From: CANMIH01 sp049116335 | GTDB lineage: Bacteria > Pseudomonadota > Alphaproteobacteria > Rhodobacterales > Rhodobacteraceae | Reading direction: 5' to 3' | Length of the DNA stretch: 64,000 nt | Assembly (NCBI GenBank): GCA_049116335.1 | Contig: JAGDYZ010000020.1 | Coordinates: 1-64,000 of the forward strand | Part shown: piece by piece, positions 6,648-15,227 of the stretch | Layout: every line of letters begins with the position of its first letter | How positions within the stretch are numbered: the first letter of the stretch is position 1 | Program-made: the position numbers and the translations under genes | The notes under the pieces: generated by a model | The model's database searches: none | What the model saw: the letters and a program-made list of their open reading frames with translations, nothing else | Told to the model about the DNA's origin: nothing

Positions 6648-9622
6648 TTGAACTTCACCTTGGCAAGTTCCATAAAGCGATCTGTTACTGGTTTCACCAA
6701 TGCTAAGTCAAAATGCTTAATGATAGCATGTTTGATCTGCCGCTTGACCCGTTTTTGCTCATCCCATTTCTTGAAAAAATCAACAATTTCTGATGCTTCA
6801 TCCATCATGCTGACCAATGACTGAACCAGTTGTTTCACCGTGTCATAGGTGTTGGCATCCAGACTATCATCCCCGTTTAGTTTGGTGATTTCGGCAATCA
6901 AGATATTATGAAAAGCAAATTCTGTCTCAGTTAGTCCTAGATCAGCAGCACCCTGCTCGCGGTCAGTCTCTATGTTGTCACGCAAATCCAGCAAAAGTTG
7001 AACCAGTTCATCCCATTTATGGGCATGTTTCTGAATTATGCCTTCTAACCGTTCTGATAGTGATTTGTAATACTCAGGATCATCATCAAGCTTGATCTTG
7101 ATGTGATGCTTGATCGCATGTTCGATCTCAGATGCGCGTGACTTTGCAGTCGTATGGGATTGCAATTTGTCTTTGAAGTCATGTGCCAGCAGGTCCACTG
7201 GCGAAATCTTAGGATCAACACCTGTAGAGTAAACATGTTCTTCAATCAGTTGACGCACTTTTTCACCGGCACCTGATACGTCCAGTTGTTCATCTCGAAA
7301 CAGGTTCCTTGCACCAATCGAAATCTTTCCAAGGCGCTTCAGGTCTTTGATAAATGGTGTTGCCGCTGGATCAGGTAGAATAATGTCCAACTGCTTGGAA
7401 AAAGTCTGAAAATCAGTTTGGAAAACCTGCCGCTTCACCTCGTCTTCAAGCGCCATGATGCAGTCATCTAGATCATCTAGGTTCAAACCAGAAAAGTGCT
7501 CCAATACTCTCGTATGAGCATTTTTCAGTTTTGGAATTTCGTCTTTGAGGTCTTTCAGCGCACCTGCAACATCTTCAGTGGAAAACATCTCCAATGCTTC
7601 TGTGAGGTAGTCGCTTAGACCGTAGTAATCGACGATATACCCCCTGAACTTGTTCTGTGCGGTTCGGTTCACACGGGCAATTGCTTGAAGCAGCGTGTGA
7701 TCTGACAGTTTTCGATCAAGATACATGACCTGCGCCACAGGCGCGTCAAAACCCGTCAAGAGCATGTCTTTCACGATAAGGAACGACAAATTGGACTGCT
7801 TCTCACCCGTTCCCAGTGGTTTCTTGAAATCGTCGATCTGCTTCTTGTGGGTGGCACTGTCTGTGTATGCCCAGAAGCGTTTTGCATCATTATGATCACC
7901 GGAAATGATCACCGCGCTTTCTGGGGCGCTCAGAGCGTCCAGTTGCTCTTTGTAGATGATCGCAGCGTTCCGTGAAGACGTGACGATCATCGCCTTGAAC
8001 CCATTGGGTTGGATGTGTTCACGGTAGTGTTTCAGGATATCTATGCAGACCCTGCGAATGCGCTGTGGTGCTTCAAGGATCGCTTGTGTGGTGCCAAACT
8101 TCTTCTTGATTGCTGCCTGTTCTTCTTCTGATCTGTCCCCGAAGTATTCATCAAACAGACTGTCCAGTGAATCTCCGGTCACGCGCACCGCTGCTTCACG
8201 ACCTTCATACAGAATTTGAACTGTTGCGCCGTCCTGAACCGCTTGTTCAATGGTGTATGTGTCAATGTATGACCCAAAGGAATTTGTGGTTTTCTGGGTC
8301 TTGATCAGGGGGGTGCCTGTAAAGGCGATGCGTGGTGCATTGGGCAAGGCAGTGTTGATCGCAGCACCAAGGGTGCCATACTGCGTTCTGTGCGCTTCAT
8401 CTGCTAAGACGATGATCTTGTCAGACGTGTTCAGAACAGGAAATTCCAGATCATCTGCGCCTTCTTGGAACTTCTGAACCATCGCAGTGATGATGTCAGA
8501 TGCATCTGTTGCCAGCAGGTCTTTCAACTCCTTCACCGAACGTGCATGGCGCACCGTTTCCCCTTGGGCATTTCGGAAGGTATTTGTCAGTTGTTCGTCA
8601 AGTTGGGTTCGATCCGTCAGGAACACCAGTTTGTATTCCCGCAGCACCGGATCACGCCGCATCTTCATGGTCAGGAAAACCATTGTAAGGGACTTCCCAG
8701 ACCCTTGTGTGTGCCATATGACCCCACCCTTATCACGGCGTGACTTGCCCTCTCTAAGGCGCTCTATGGTCTTGTGAACGGCACGGAACTGTTGATAGCG
8801 CGGTATCTTCTTCACAACGCGGGCATCAACAGGTTCGAAGACCGTGAAGTTCTGAAAGATGTCCAAGAAGTTCGCCTTGGAGAACAGACCTTCCAGCAGG
8901 ATTTCCTGTGCCCCAGGAACGCAATCAAAGTCTTTCACAGATCGCGGATAGGGGTCTTTCCATTCAAGGAAATGCTCCATCCGTGACGTGATGGTCCCAA
9001 CCCTTGCTTTGTCCCTGTGCGTGGACACCATCATCAGGTTGTAGTGGAACAGTTTTTCTGCGCCTTCGTCATGTTCGGGGGACCGACGATTGGCATAGCG
9101 CAACAACTGGTCAATGCCCGCTTCCATTGGGTTGGTGATGTATGGCGACTTACATTCAATCACCGCCAGCGGCAGTCCATTCACGAAGCAAACGATATCT
9201 GGAATGATGTTCTGGTGAACGCCGGAAACCTTGAACTGGTTCGTGCACAAGAATTCATTGTTTGCTGGGTTTTCGAAATCAATGATGTGGACGGTCTGAC
9301 CTTTGTTGCCTTTGCCCAAATCCTGCATTACGGAAACGCATTGATTGATCAGCGACCAGATCGACTGGTTTGCTTCGATTAGATTGGCATAAGGGGTCTT
9401 GATCAGGTCACTGACAACCTTGTGCAGGTTCTGGTCACTTATCCATGGATTGATGCGTTTGATGTTGTCTGACAGGCGTTTTTCCAGAACCACCTCTTTG
9501 AATGAAGATCGTTCATTGGATGTGTCGGGGGATAGACTTGCGCCTTGAACAAAGGTCCATCCAAGGGATTGCAGATGTTCCAGTGCGGGCAGTTCTACCT
9601 TGTCAAACTCATCATTCGCCAT
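6644..9622 (-). CDS. hsdR: Type I restriction endonuclease subunit R
   Basis: A 992-aa motor and nuclease subunit of a type I restriction enzyme; in complex with HsdM2S it translocates DNA and cuts at a distance. Seen in order: an N-terminal nuclease domain with PDIVCFVNGLPLAVIECKSP (the D...ExK triad), Walker A in HTQGSGKSL, DEAH box in VLADEAHRTQYG, IAFTGTPL, LLTGFDAP and the motif VI-like QAIARVNR, then a long helical C-terminus that would contact HsdM. Length and motif order are normal, so it should be functional. It follows hsdS with one base between stop and start and overlaps the metallopeptidase gene. Confidence 0.96.
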   Translation of the reverse strand: MANDEFDKVELPALEHLQSLGWTFVQGASLSPDTSNERSSFKEVVLEKRLSDNIKRINPWISDQNLHKVVSDLIKTPYANLIEANQSIWSLINQCVSVMQDLGKGNKGQTVHIIDFENPANNEFLCTNQFKVSGVHQNIIPDIVCFVNGLPLAVIECKSPYITNPMEAGIDQLLRYANRRSPEHDEGAEKLFHYNLMMVSTHRDKARVGTITSRMEHFLEWKDPYPRSVKDFDCVPGAQEILLEGLFSKANFLDIFQNFTVFEPVDARVVKKIPRYQQFRAVHKTIERLREGKSRRDKGGVIWHTQGSGKSLTMVFLTMKMRRDPVLREYKLVFLTDRTQLDEQLTNTFRNAQGETVRHARSVKELKDLLATDASDIITAMVQKFQEGADDLEFPVLNTSDKIIVLADEAHRTQYGTLGAAINTALPNAPRIAFTGTPLIKTQKTTNSFGSYIDTYTIEQAVQDGATVQILYEGREAAVRVTGDSLDSLFDEYFGDRSEEEQAAIKKKFGTTQAILEAPQRIRRVCIDILKHYREHIQPNGFKAMIVTSSRNAAIIYKEQLDALSAPESAVIISGDHNDAKRFWAYTDSATHKKQIDDFKKPLGTGEKQSNLSFLIVKDMLLTGFDAPVAQVMYLDRKLSDHTLLQAIARVNRTAQNKFRGYIVDYYGLSDYLTEALEMFSTEDVAGALKDLKDEIPKLKNAHTRVLEHFSGLNLDDLDDCIMALEDEVKRQVFQTDFQTFSKQLDIILPDPAATPFIKDLKRLGKISIGARNLFRDEQLDVSGAGEKVRQLIEEHVYSTGVDPKISPVDLLAHDFKDKLQSHTTAKSRASEIEHAIKHHIKIKLDDDPEYYKSLSERLEGIIQKHAHKWDELVQLLLDLRDNIETDREQGAADLGLTETEFAFHNILIAEITKLNGDDSLDANTYDTVKQLVQSLVSMMDEASEIVDFFKKWDEQKRVKRQIKHAIIKHFDLALVKPVTDRFMELAKVKFK

Positions 9623-9623
9623 T

Positions 9624-10856
9624 TCAATCCACCTTCACCCGCACTTTGCCTGTAAGAAGGTCTTGCATCAGGGATTTCTTGAGGGATTGAAGGTGAATGA
9701 GTTTCTTAGATGCCTCGCTAATCAACTTCTGGAATTCCATGTAAACATTAAAAATTTTCAACTGTTCTTCCATTGGGGGCACTGGAACTATCGTTGTTCT
9801 AAGTGTTTCAGAACTAATTGAAGACATCACTCCACCCTGAGAGTTGTCTGCAAAGTGGCGGAGCACCCATTCAGCGTGGTTTACCTGCCAACAGACCAAG
9901 TGGGAGATGATCTTCTTTGCATCAAATGTAATCACCCAAGTGTGTTTTGAAGAAATCGCCGTGGTAATATTTTTGGGAATTATGCAGCATCGACCAACTG
10001 TGCCCATGATCGTTACAATCAAATCATCAGCGAAAACTTGATACTTCGAAAGTTCACTGAATTTCTGTTCTGTGATATATCGCTTGAATGCGCCGACAAA
10101 ATGTTCAACTTGAACGTTGTCAATCCCAAGAAAAGGAACGCCTCTTGCCACCAATTCGTCTTTAAGAAGCGCACTGCCAAACGGTCCACTGCGCATCGGA
10201 TATTTTTTCGTTCGGTCTAGTAGATTCCCAATTTCCAGAACCTCCCAACTCTTGGGAATCCTTCCAAGTTCACTATCCTTGAACTCCGTGTGACCAATCC
10301 CTTTGGTCAGCAACTCATTCATGGTTGCTTTTTTAAGGTCTTGCAGTTTGTCGATCTGTTTCTGAGTGCTTTCAATCACATCATCAACAGACGTCAGTAT
10401 CGAAGCGATTTTCTTTTGTTCGGGAAGGGGTGGGATTGGAACTTCATACAGTTCACGAATAACACTAGGATGCGCCTTACTCTGATAATCAAAATTGAGA
10501 AAGGAATGCTGAAAATCTAAAACATCATGCAAAAACTTGTATGCGAATTTTTCTTGGTTTGCCCTCATGTATCCCGAAACGTTAGTCACGGAAAACTTGT
10601 GTCGTGGGCGATAGAAAAACTTGCCGCCGCCATCCACTGACCACGTTACCATCTCCTCATCAAACATAAATTTTCCATATCTTCCCATCATCCCGTTGTT
10701 TTTCGATGAGGATGAATAAATCGGATATGAACCTGAATTTTCTCTAATATCAATTTTTGAAATTATATTTCCACGCCCAAGCTCAATATCGCCTATCTGT
10801 GTCAGTTCATCTAATGTGATAACAGGAACATCTTGGAAACCAGCGAACTTACTCAT
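9624..10856 (-). CDS. hsdS: Type I restriction specificity subunit S
   Basis: The specificity subunit recognises a bipartite DNA site through two target-recognition domains. Two repeats are seen. Each has a variable domain followed by a conserved helical spacer: PPLPEQKKIASILTSVDDVI with a coiled coil (about 145-190), and PVPPMEEQLKIFNVYMEFQ near the C-terminus. The ATG at 10856 overlaps the hsdM stop (ATGAGTAA) and has AAGGA upstream, so it is preferred to the TTG six bases before. The variable domains decide the methylated sequence, which cannot be predicted by eye. No length-variable tract suggesting phase variation was noticed. Confidence 0.95.
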   Translation of the reverse strand: MSKFAGFQDVPVITLDELTQIGDIELGRGNIISKIDIRENSGSYPIYSSSSKNNGMMGRYGKFMFDEEMVTWSVDGGGKFFYRPRHKFSVTNVSGYMRANQEKFAYKFLHDVLDFQHSFLNFDYQSKAHPSVIRELYEVPIPPLPEQKKIASILTSVDDVIESTQKQIDKLQDLKKATMNELLTKGIGHTEFKDSELGRIPKSWEVLEIGNLLDRTKKYPMRSGPFGSALLKDELVARGVPFLGIDNVQVEHFVGAFKRYITEQKFSELSKYQVFADDLIVTIMGTVGRCCIIPKNITTAISSKHTWVITFDAKKIISHLVCWQVNHAEWVLRHFADNSQGGVMSSISSETLRTTIVPVPPMEEQLKIFNVYMEFQKLISEASKKLIHLQSLKKSLMQDLLTGKVRVKVD

Positions 10857-12570
10857 ACCCAAGTTCCTTCAAATAACCCCACATCACCGCTTCGGATTGC
10901 TTCACCTGTGCGTCAACTTCATGCAGCGAAACCCGATATTTGTCCCACCAGCGTTCAAACTGTTGGATCACAGATTGATCTGCATCGCCAAGATGATCCC
11001 GTATCTGCTCCTTGGTCTCAATCTCTGCTTTGAAATCATAATATTCAGCATCCCGCCGCACGAACACCGCCGTCACATCCATCCCTTGCAGGGTTTCCTG
11101 AACATATTCGTCTTCCACTTCGGACACAGGCACACCACCGTTCAGGATCGCCCGAACATCAAAAGGTTCAGGTGGCGGTGACGTATCCGCATAGCGGCGA
11201 ATGTTCAGATTGTAGTCATTGGCACGGATTTCATCCATCTCCACCACTTTGGAATAGCGCCGTTCATCCGCAAAGGCATCAAACACACCCAGAATATGCT
11301 GGATATCCATGTTACGCAGTTTGTTCTGATTCTTACCTTCTTGGTATTCCAGTTCACCGTTGATGAACAAAACCTTGTTCTTGCGGTCCTGTGGTTTCCT
11401 CTTGTTGATGATCAGCAACGCAGCAGGAATGCCTGTCCCGTAGAACAGACCAGAAGGCAGACCAATCACCGCCTCCAACAGGTCGTCTTCCAGAATGCCC
11501 TTGCGGATTTCCTTCTCACTGGACCCACGGAACAAGACGCCATGGGGGACAACAACCCCCATCTTTCCTTCTGCGTTCAGCGACGCAATCATGTGCTGGA
11601 TGAAGGCAAGATCACCTGCATCCTTGGGTGGGGTGCCATAGGGATACCGACCATAAGGATCAGCATCCGCTGCTTCCTTGCCCCACTTCTTGAGCGAGAA
11701 AGGCGGGTTCGCAATCACGCGGTCAAACATCATCAGTTCGCCACCAGAGATGTGCTGCGGATCACCCAAAGTATCGCCCTTGCGAATGTCCGCATTGAAC
11801 ACCCCGTGCAGGAACATGTTCATCTTGCAGATCGCCCAGGTGTTAAGGTTCATCTCCTGACCATACAGAGAGAGGTTCTGAGGGTTGTCGCCGTGTTCAA
11901 TTAGGTAGTTGCGGGTCTGGATCAACATGCCCCCAGAACCCGCTGTGGGGTCGTATACCCGCATTCCTGCTTCTGGTTTGAGCAGGGACACCAGCAACCA
12001 CACAACTTCGCTCGGCGTGTAGAATTCGCCGCCCTTCTTACCAGCAGAGTCTGCGAACTGCTTGATCAGATATTCATACGCTGTTCCAAGAAGATCAGAG
12101 GATTCAAAGTCCACATTCCGCAGGCGGTGCTTCGAGAAATGCGACAGCAAATCCTGCAACTTCTTGTCGGTCAGTTTGTTCTTGATGTTGAAGTCAATCG
12201 TGACAAGCACCCCTTCCAATGAGGGGTTATGCTCTTCAATTGCTTCTGTTGCCTTGTTCAGTTCTGACCCAATGTCATGCTTGAGGTCTTTGATTGCCGC
12301 CCAACGACTGCGTTCAGGCACAAAGAACGTGCGGTCGTATTCATCTTCATCCGCTGCCAGTTGCTGCGCTTCTTCAAGAGGTCTGCCCTTTGCCACATAG
12401 TCCGCAACAACCTGTTCCTGTGCCTCTTCGAAGGCATCAGACAGGCGCTTCAGGAACAACATCCCGAAGATGTAATCCTTGAATTCAGAAGCATCCATGT
12501 TGCCACGAAGGATATCCGCTGTTTGCCAAAGGAAGGATTCCAGTTCCTTCAACGTCAACTTCTTACTCAT
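10849..12570 (-). CDS. hsdM: Type I DNA methyltransferase subunit M
   Basis: A 573-aa N6-adenine methyltransferase subunit. Seen: N-terminal helical domain (LWQTADILRGNMDASEFKDY), KKGGEFYTPSEVVWLLV, the SAM-binding motif DPTAGSGGM and the catalytic NPPF in a VIANPPFSLKKWG context. It is the first gene of the RM operon. AAGAGG lies just before its ATG, and about 240 bases without a gene lie upstream, which should hold the operon promoter. Methyltransferase, specificity and restriction genes are all intact, so this looks like a working host-protection or anti-phage cargo of the element. Confidence 0.96.
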   Translation of the reverse strand: MSKKLTLKELESFLWQTADILRGNMDASEFKDYIFGMLFLKRLSDAFEEAQEQVVADYVAKGRPLEEAQQLAADEDEYDRTFFVPERSRWAAIKDLKHDIGSELNKATEAIEEHNPSLEGVLVTIDFNIKNKLTDKKLQDLLSHFSKHRLRNVDFESSDLLGTAYEYLIKQFADSAGKKGGEFYTPSEVVWLLVSLLKPEAGMRVYDPTAGSGGMLIQTRNYLIEHGDNPQNLSLYGQEMNLNTWAICKMNMFLHGVFNADIRKGDTLGDPQHISGGELMMFDRVIANPPFSLKKWGKEAADADPYGRYPYGTPPKDAGDLAFIQHMIASLNAEGKMGVVVPHGVLFRGSSEKEIRKGILEDDLLEAVIGLPSGLFYGTGIPAALLIINKRKPQDRKNKVLFINGELEYQEGKNQNKLRNMDIQHILGVFDAFADERRYSKVVEMDEIRANDYNLNIRRYADTSPPPEPFDVRAILNGGVPVSEVEDEYVQETLQGMDVTAVFVRRDAEYYDFKAEIETKEQIRDHLGDADQSVIQQFERWWDKYRVSLHEVDAQVKQSEAVMWGYLKELGYE

Positions 12571-12814
12571 GTGCGCCTCTTTTCTTAGTCTTAGCAGTTA
12601 CTTACTGCATTTTCATCAGAACGTTAGCACACGGTAGCAGTCCCGCCAACGAGGTATGCGCTCCCTGTGATCATTAGCTTATCTTTCACCCGGATTTGTG
12701 GTAAAGCACGTGGATCCCCAAAGGTTGGCAATGGATAACGCTTCACGTGTAAAGCGATTTCGCCCGTGCGGTTGACGTTTGCCAATCAATCTCACTCAAA
12801 ATGAAAGGAAGCGA

Positions 12815-13030
12815 ATGAATCCAGTTCGTCAAAAAATCAAAGATACCTTCGACCAACTAGAAGCAGTCATGAAAGAGCAAAAACATTTGGATATTCAAAA
12901 TGGTTTATTCAAAGAGGTTCTGCCGCTTGTCGCAAAAGCATCAAAGTATTGGCGCGTGCTGGACGACGAGCACCGCGACTATTTAAACTGTGTGCGCCAT
13001 GCAATCGAAGAGGATAAGCGGTGGGAGTAA
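12815..13030 (+). CDS. Hypothetical 71-aa helical protein
   Basis: A small hydrophilic protein, predicted mostly helical (MNPVRQKIKD, then LEAVMKEQKHLDIQNG), ending EEDKRWE. The family is not recognised. ATG 12815 is preferred to 12779 because AAGGAAG lies just upstream. It points away from the hsd operon and toward the integrase end of the element. The 244 bases upstream are shared with hsdM as a divergent promoter region, so a regulatory role for the RM genes is possible but has no direct support. Confidence 0.6.
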   Translation: MNPVRQKIKDTFDQLEAVMKEQKHLDIQNGLFKEVLPLVAKASKYWRVLDDEHRDYLNCVRHAIEEDKRWE

Positions 13031-13057
13031 AAAAGCAGGTGATTTACACCTGCCCAT

Positions 13058-13249
13058 TCACCTATGCACGAAAGACTTCACTTTCTCAAAATCATAAAAC
13101 ACACGTCCGCCAATAAACTTTTTCTCAAAATACTCCTCATGTTTTCCAGATGAGTTCCATGTCGCCAACGTGTTTGGTTTAAAACCTAAATACTTCGCTG
13201 CATCGTTTCTTGAAATCAAACCACACGGCAAGACTCTAATATTTTCCAT
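13058..13249 (-). CDS. Excisionase/AlpA-like HTH protein
   Basis: A 63-aa protein of the winged-helix MerR/excisionase fold: SRNDAAKYLGFKPNTLATW forms the helix-turn-helix, followed by the wing KKFIGGRVFYDFEKVKSFV. Proteins of this size and shape next to a tyrosine integrase usually act as recombination directionality factors or as AlpA-type activators of the integrase. It is divergent from the integrase gene with about 200 bases between, the usual arrangement for a switch controlling excision. The alternative is a pure transcription regulator. Confidence 0.75.
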   Translation of the reverse strand: MENIRVLPCGLISRNDAAKYLGFKPNTLATWNSSGKHEEYFEKKFIGGRVFYDFEKVKSFVHR

Positions 13250-13448
13250 CGTTACATTCTCCTCTAATAACCTCCTTGCAACAGTATAGAACTATTGACT
13301 TTTCGGTATAATTGATTTATGATTAAGTCACTTGAAGCAATAACAAAAACCACATTGCCTCAAATGACATATATCATATCACATTATAGAAATTGAGGCA
13401 AGAAATTATTGCTTGTCTTTATGCATTTATATACAAAAGGGAGACAGA

Positions 13449-14609
13449 ATGGTTAAAAAAATATCGAAACAAAATTTGCAAAAATTGGAGGTAGGAAAAA
13501 GCATTACGGGAGAAGGTTTGGAGGTAAGGAAGACATCAAAAGGATTGATGTTTTATGCTTCCACCCAAGTCCATGGAAAAAGGTTGCGCGATAAAATTGG
13601 CACCGAACAGCATGGTATGAACCTGACAAAGGCGAGAGTAAAATTAAAAGAACTGGCGCTTTCAATTCCTGAGAATATTGATCTGACAGTTGCGCAACCG
13701 AACATTACATTCTCAGACGCGGCAAAACTTTACATTTCTACATCGCAGGAAAGTGGCGGCAAGAATATTCAACAAAAGCAACAGCAACTAACCATGCATC
13801 TGATTCCATTTTTTGGAAAACTGAAGATCAAAAATATTTCGACCTTGTCGGTAGAGAAGTATGGACACCAACGCTTACAGGCAGGTGCTGCGGTTGCAAC
13901 TGTGAACCGTGAATTTGCAACTCTGCGTCACATGTTGAATTCACTTTCAGAATGGGGCGTTGCTGAGACAAAGCACATCAAGGTCAAGAACAAGAGTGGC
14001 GAGAAGCAACGTGTTAAGACTTTTTCCACTGAACAGATCGCCAAAATGTTACGTTGTGCTGAAAACGATCACGATAGATACACATATTTTTTTGTCTTGA
14101 TTGGTTTCCAGACAGCAATGCGTCACAAAGAAATCTTGAGAATAAGGTTCGAAGATTTTGACTTCGAAAACTTGACGCTGCACATACCTGAAGCAAAAGC
14201 AGGAAGCAGAGTTGCGCCGATACATGAAAGTCTTGCCCAAGTTATCCGAGACGAGCAAAGGCGGCGTGGTGTCGAAGCGGGTTACTTGTTTGAAGCAGAT
14301 AGCGCGACAGGGCATCGAACTTACATGAAGAAGCAGTTTGAGCGTGTGTTGAACGCCGCAGGACTGTCTGGTCAGGGGTTCACCCCTCACTGTATGCGCC
14401 ACACCGCCATATCAATCACCATGCGTTCAGGCGTGTCTGTTGCGGACGCTCAGATCATCAGTGGTCACAAATCAACGCAGATGCTGCTGCGCTACACCCA
14501 CCACAACAATGCGTCAGTGGCGCGTGGTGTGAATGCTCTTGCCAGTGCAACCGCGTGCAACGATGCCAATGCACCGGTTAAGAATCACGCGGGCGGTGAT
14601 GCTGCGTAA
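13449..14609 (+). CDS. Tyrosine-type integrase of the tRNA-Thr element
   Basis: A 386-aa phage-type integrase. Seen: an N-terminal DUF4102-like arm-binding region, a core-binding SAM-like domain (about 95-180) and the catalytic domain with Arg in TAMRHKEILRI, HxxR in HCMRHTAISITM, GHKSTQ and the nucleophile Tyr in MLLRYTHHN. Start 13449 has GGGAG just upstream; the longer frame from 13413 lacks a site. The gene points toward the tRNA and ends about 100 bases before attR, the normal place for an integrase that uses the tRNA 3' end. It is expected to catalyse integration and, with the excisionase-like protein, excision. Confidence 0.93.
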   Translation: MVKKISKQNLQKLEVGKSITGEGLEVRKTSKGLMFYASTQVHGKRLRDKIGTEQHGMNLTKARVKLKELALSIPENIDLTVAQPNITFSDAAKLYISTSQESGGKNIQQKQQQLTMHLIPFFGKLKIKNISTLSVEKYGHQRLQAGAAVATVNREFATLRHMLNSLSEWGVAETKHIKVKNKSGEKQRVKTFSTEQIAKMLRCAENDHDRYTYFFVLIGFQTAMRHKEILRIRFEDFDFENLTLHIPEAKAGSRVAPIHESLAQVIRDEQRRRGVEAGYLFEADSATGHRTYMKKQFERVLNAAGLSGQGFTPHCMRHTAISITMRSGVSVADAQIISGHKSTQMLLRYTHHNNASVARGVNALASATACNDANAPVKNHAGGDAA

Positions 14610-14633
14610 AGCACCCAAGTTCACACAAACTAC

Positions 14634-14673
14634 ACACGCGCTCCTCTTCAGAAAGGCGGGGAGCGTGTTTTTG
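14634..14673 (+). terminator. Rho-independent terminator after the integrase
   Basis: An inverted repeat (ACACGC-GCTCC against GGAGCGTGT, one bulge) is followed by TTTTTG. It lies 25 bases after the integrase stop and keeps transcription from entering the tRNA gene antisense. Confidence 0.65.
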
Positions 14674-14712
14674 TCTATATATAGCGGTTTTGTAGTGGAT
14701 TTTGTCTATATC

Positions 14713-14757
14713 TGGTGCCCCCACACGGACTCGAACCGCGGACCTACTGATTACAAA
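14713..14757. repeat. attR: 3' half of tRNA-Thr
   Basis: Identical over 45 bp to attL at 1391-1435. It covers the tRNA from the anticodon loop to the CCA end and restores the 3' half of the gene after integration. It ends exactly where the NN gap begins. Confidence 0.9.
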
Positions 14758-14779
14758 NNACCAGCTGAGCTATAGGGGC
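14713..14779 (-). tRNA. tRNA-Thr (anticodon UGU), interrupted by an assembly gap
   Basis: On the minus strand the acceptor 5' arm GCCCCTA, D-arm GCTCAGCTGGT, anticodon loop TTTGTAA (anticodon TGT), T-arm CGCGG-TTCGAGT-CCGTG, acceptor 3' arm TGGGGGC and encoded ACCA are all present. About 11 bases (3' side of the D-stem, base 26, 5' side of the anticodon stem) are missing and replaced by NN at 14758-14759. The gene is the integration target of the island. The break is most simply an assembly join, not a real mutation. Confidence 0.9.
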
Positions 14780-14780
14780 A

Positions 14781-15227
14781 CTGGGGGGTCTAATACGGTA
14801 TCTTTTCCTCCCTTCGCAAGAGCAAAAATGGGGCCCGATGCAACTTTTTTGCGGAACTGCTTTTTGCACGGGGCATCCCCCGAAGACGCCCCTAACCTCA
14901 TTCTTTCACTTACTTTTAACGAGTGACCATTGACTTCGTCAGGCTTCGATCACAGAGGAGTTCTGCGAAACGCCTGACAGCCTTAGAAAACTCCGCCACC
15001 TGGCCGCTGGTTGGTCGAGGCTTGTTCCAGGCCACGATATGACTTCTGCTCAAAGATACGCGGATTACAACGCAAGGATGTGCGCTTGAAAACAACGGAT
15101 GACGCGGATCATGCGGCTGGAGATCAAAACGAAGTCGTGCAAACATGGGGGGACTTTGCGCTTCGCGCCACCGCTGAAGACGTTTTTCGCGGTTCTTTTC
15201 TGTAATCAGTACCAAGGCCTGTCCTGC
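14781..15227. other. Non-coding stretch right of the tRNA
   Basis: About 450 bases between the tRNA-Thr 5' end and the membrane-protein gene. It should hold the tRNA promoter on the minus strand. Open frames exist (for example 14916-15215 minus) but have no ribosome-binding site or recognisable protein character. A C-rich hairpin-prone stretch at about 14868-14896 was seen but has no T-run. No RNA gene was recognised. Confidence 0.5.

Larger units (their letters stand above)
1391..14757. mobile_element. Integrative genomic island at tRNA-Thr, about 13.4 kb
   Basis: The limits are the two 45-bp direct repeats. Contents: tyrosine integrase and excisionase-like gene at the tRNA end, type I RM operon, resolvase with res-like repeats, a resolvase remnant, a polymerase-like orphan and small unknown genes. 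The stretch is visibly more A/T-rich than the DNA to the right. No conjugation, capsid or packaging genes are seen, so this is a defence-carrying island rather than a complete prophage or ICE. It seems to lie in tandem with another element to the left. Confidence 0.85.

Noticed and set aside
9624..10856. Phase-variable hsdS
   Set aside because: No simple-sequence tract or inverted partial hsdS copies are present in the window.
14713..14779. tRNA-Thr as a true pseudogene
   Set aside because: The N bases at the break and its position at the repeat edge are better explained by an assembly join.
1..14780. Complete prophage or conjugative element
   Set aside because: No capsid, tail, terminase, relaxase or type IV secretion genes are visible; only recombinases and cargo.
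14916..15215. 99-codon open frame on the minus strand right of the tRNA
   Set aside because: No ribosome-binding site, no recognisable protein character, and it overlaps a region that probably holds promoters.
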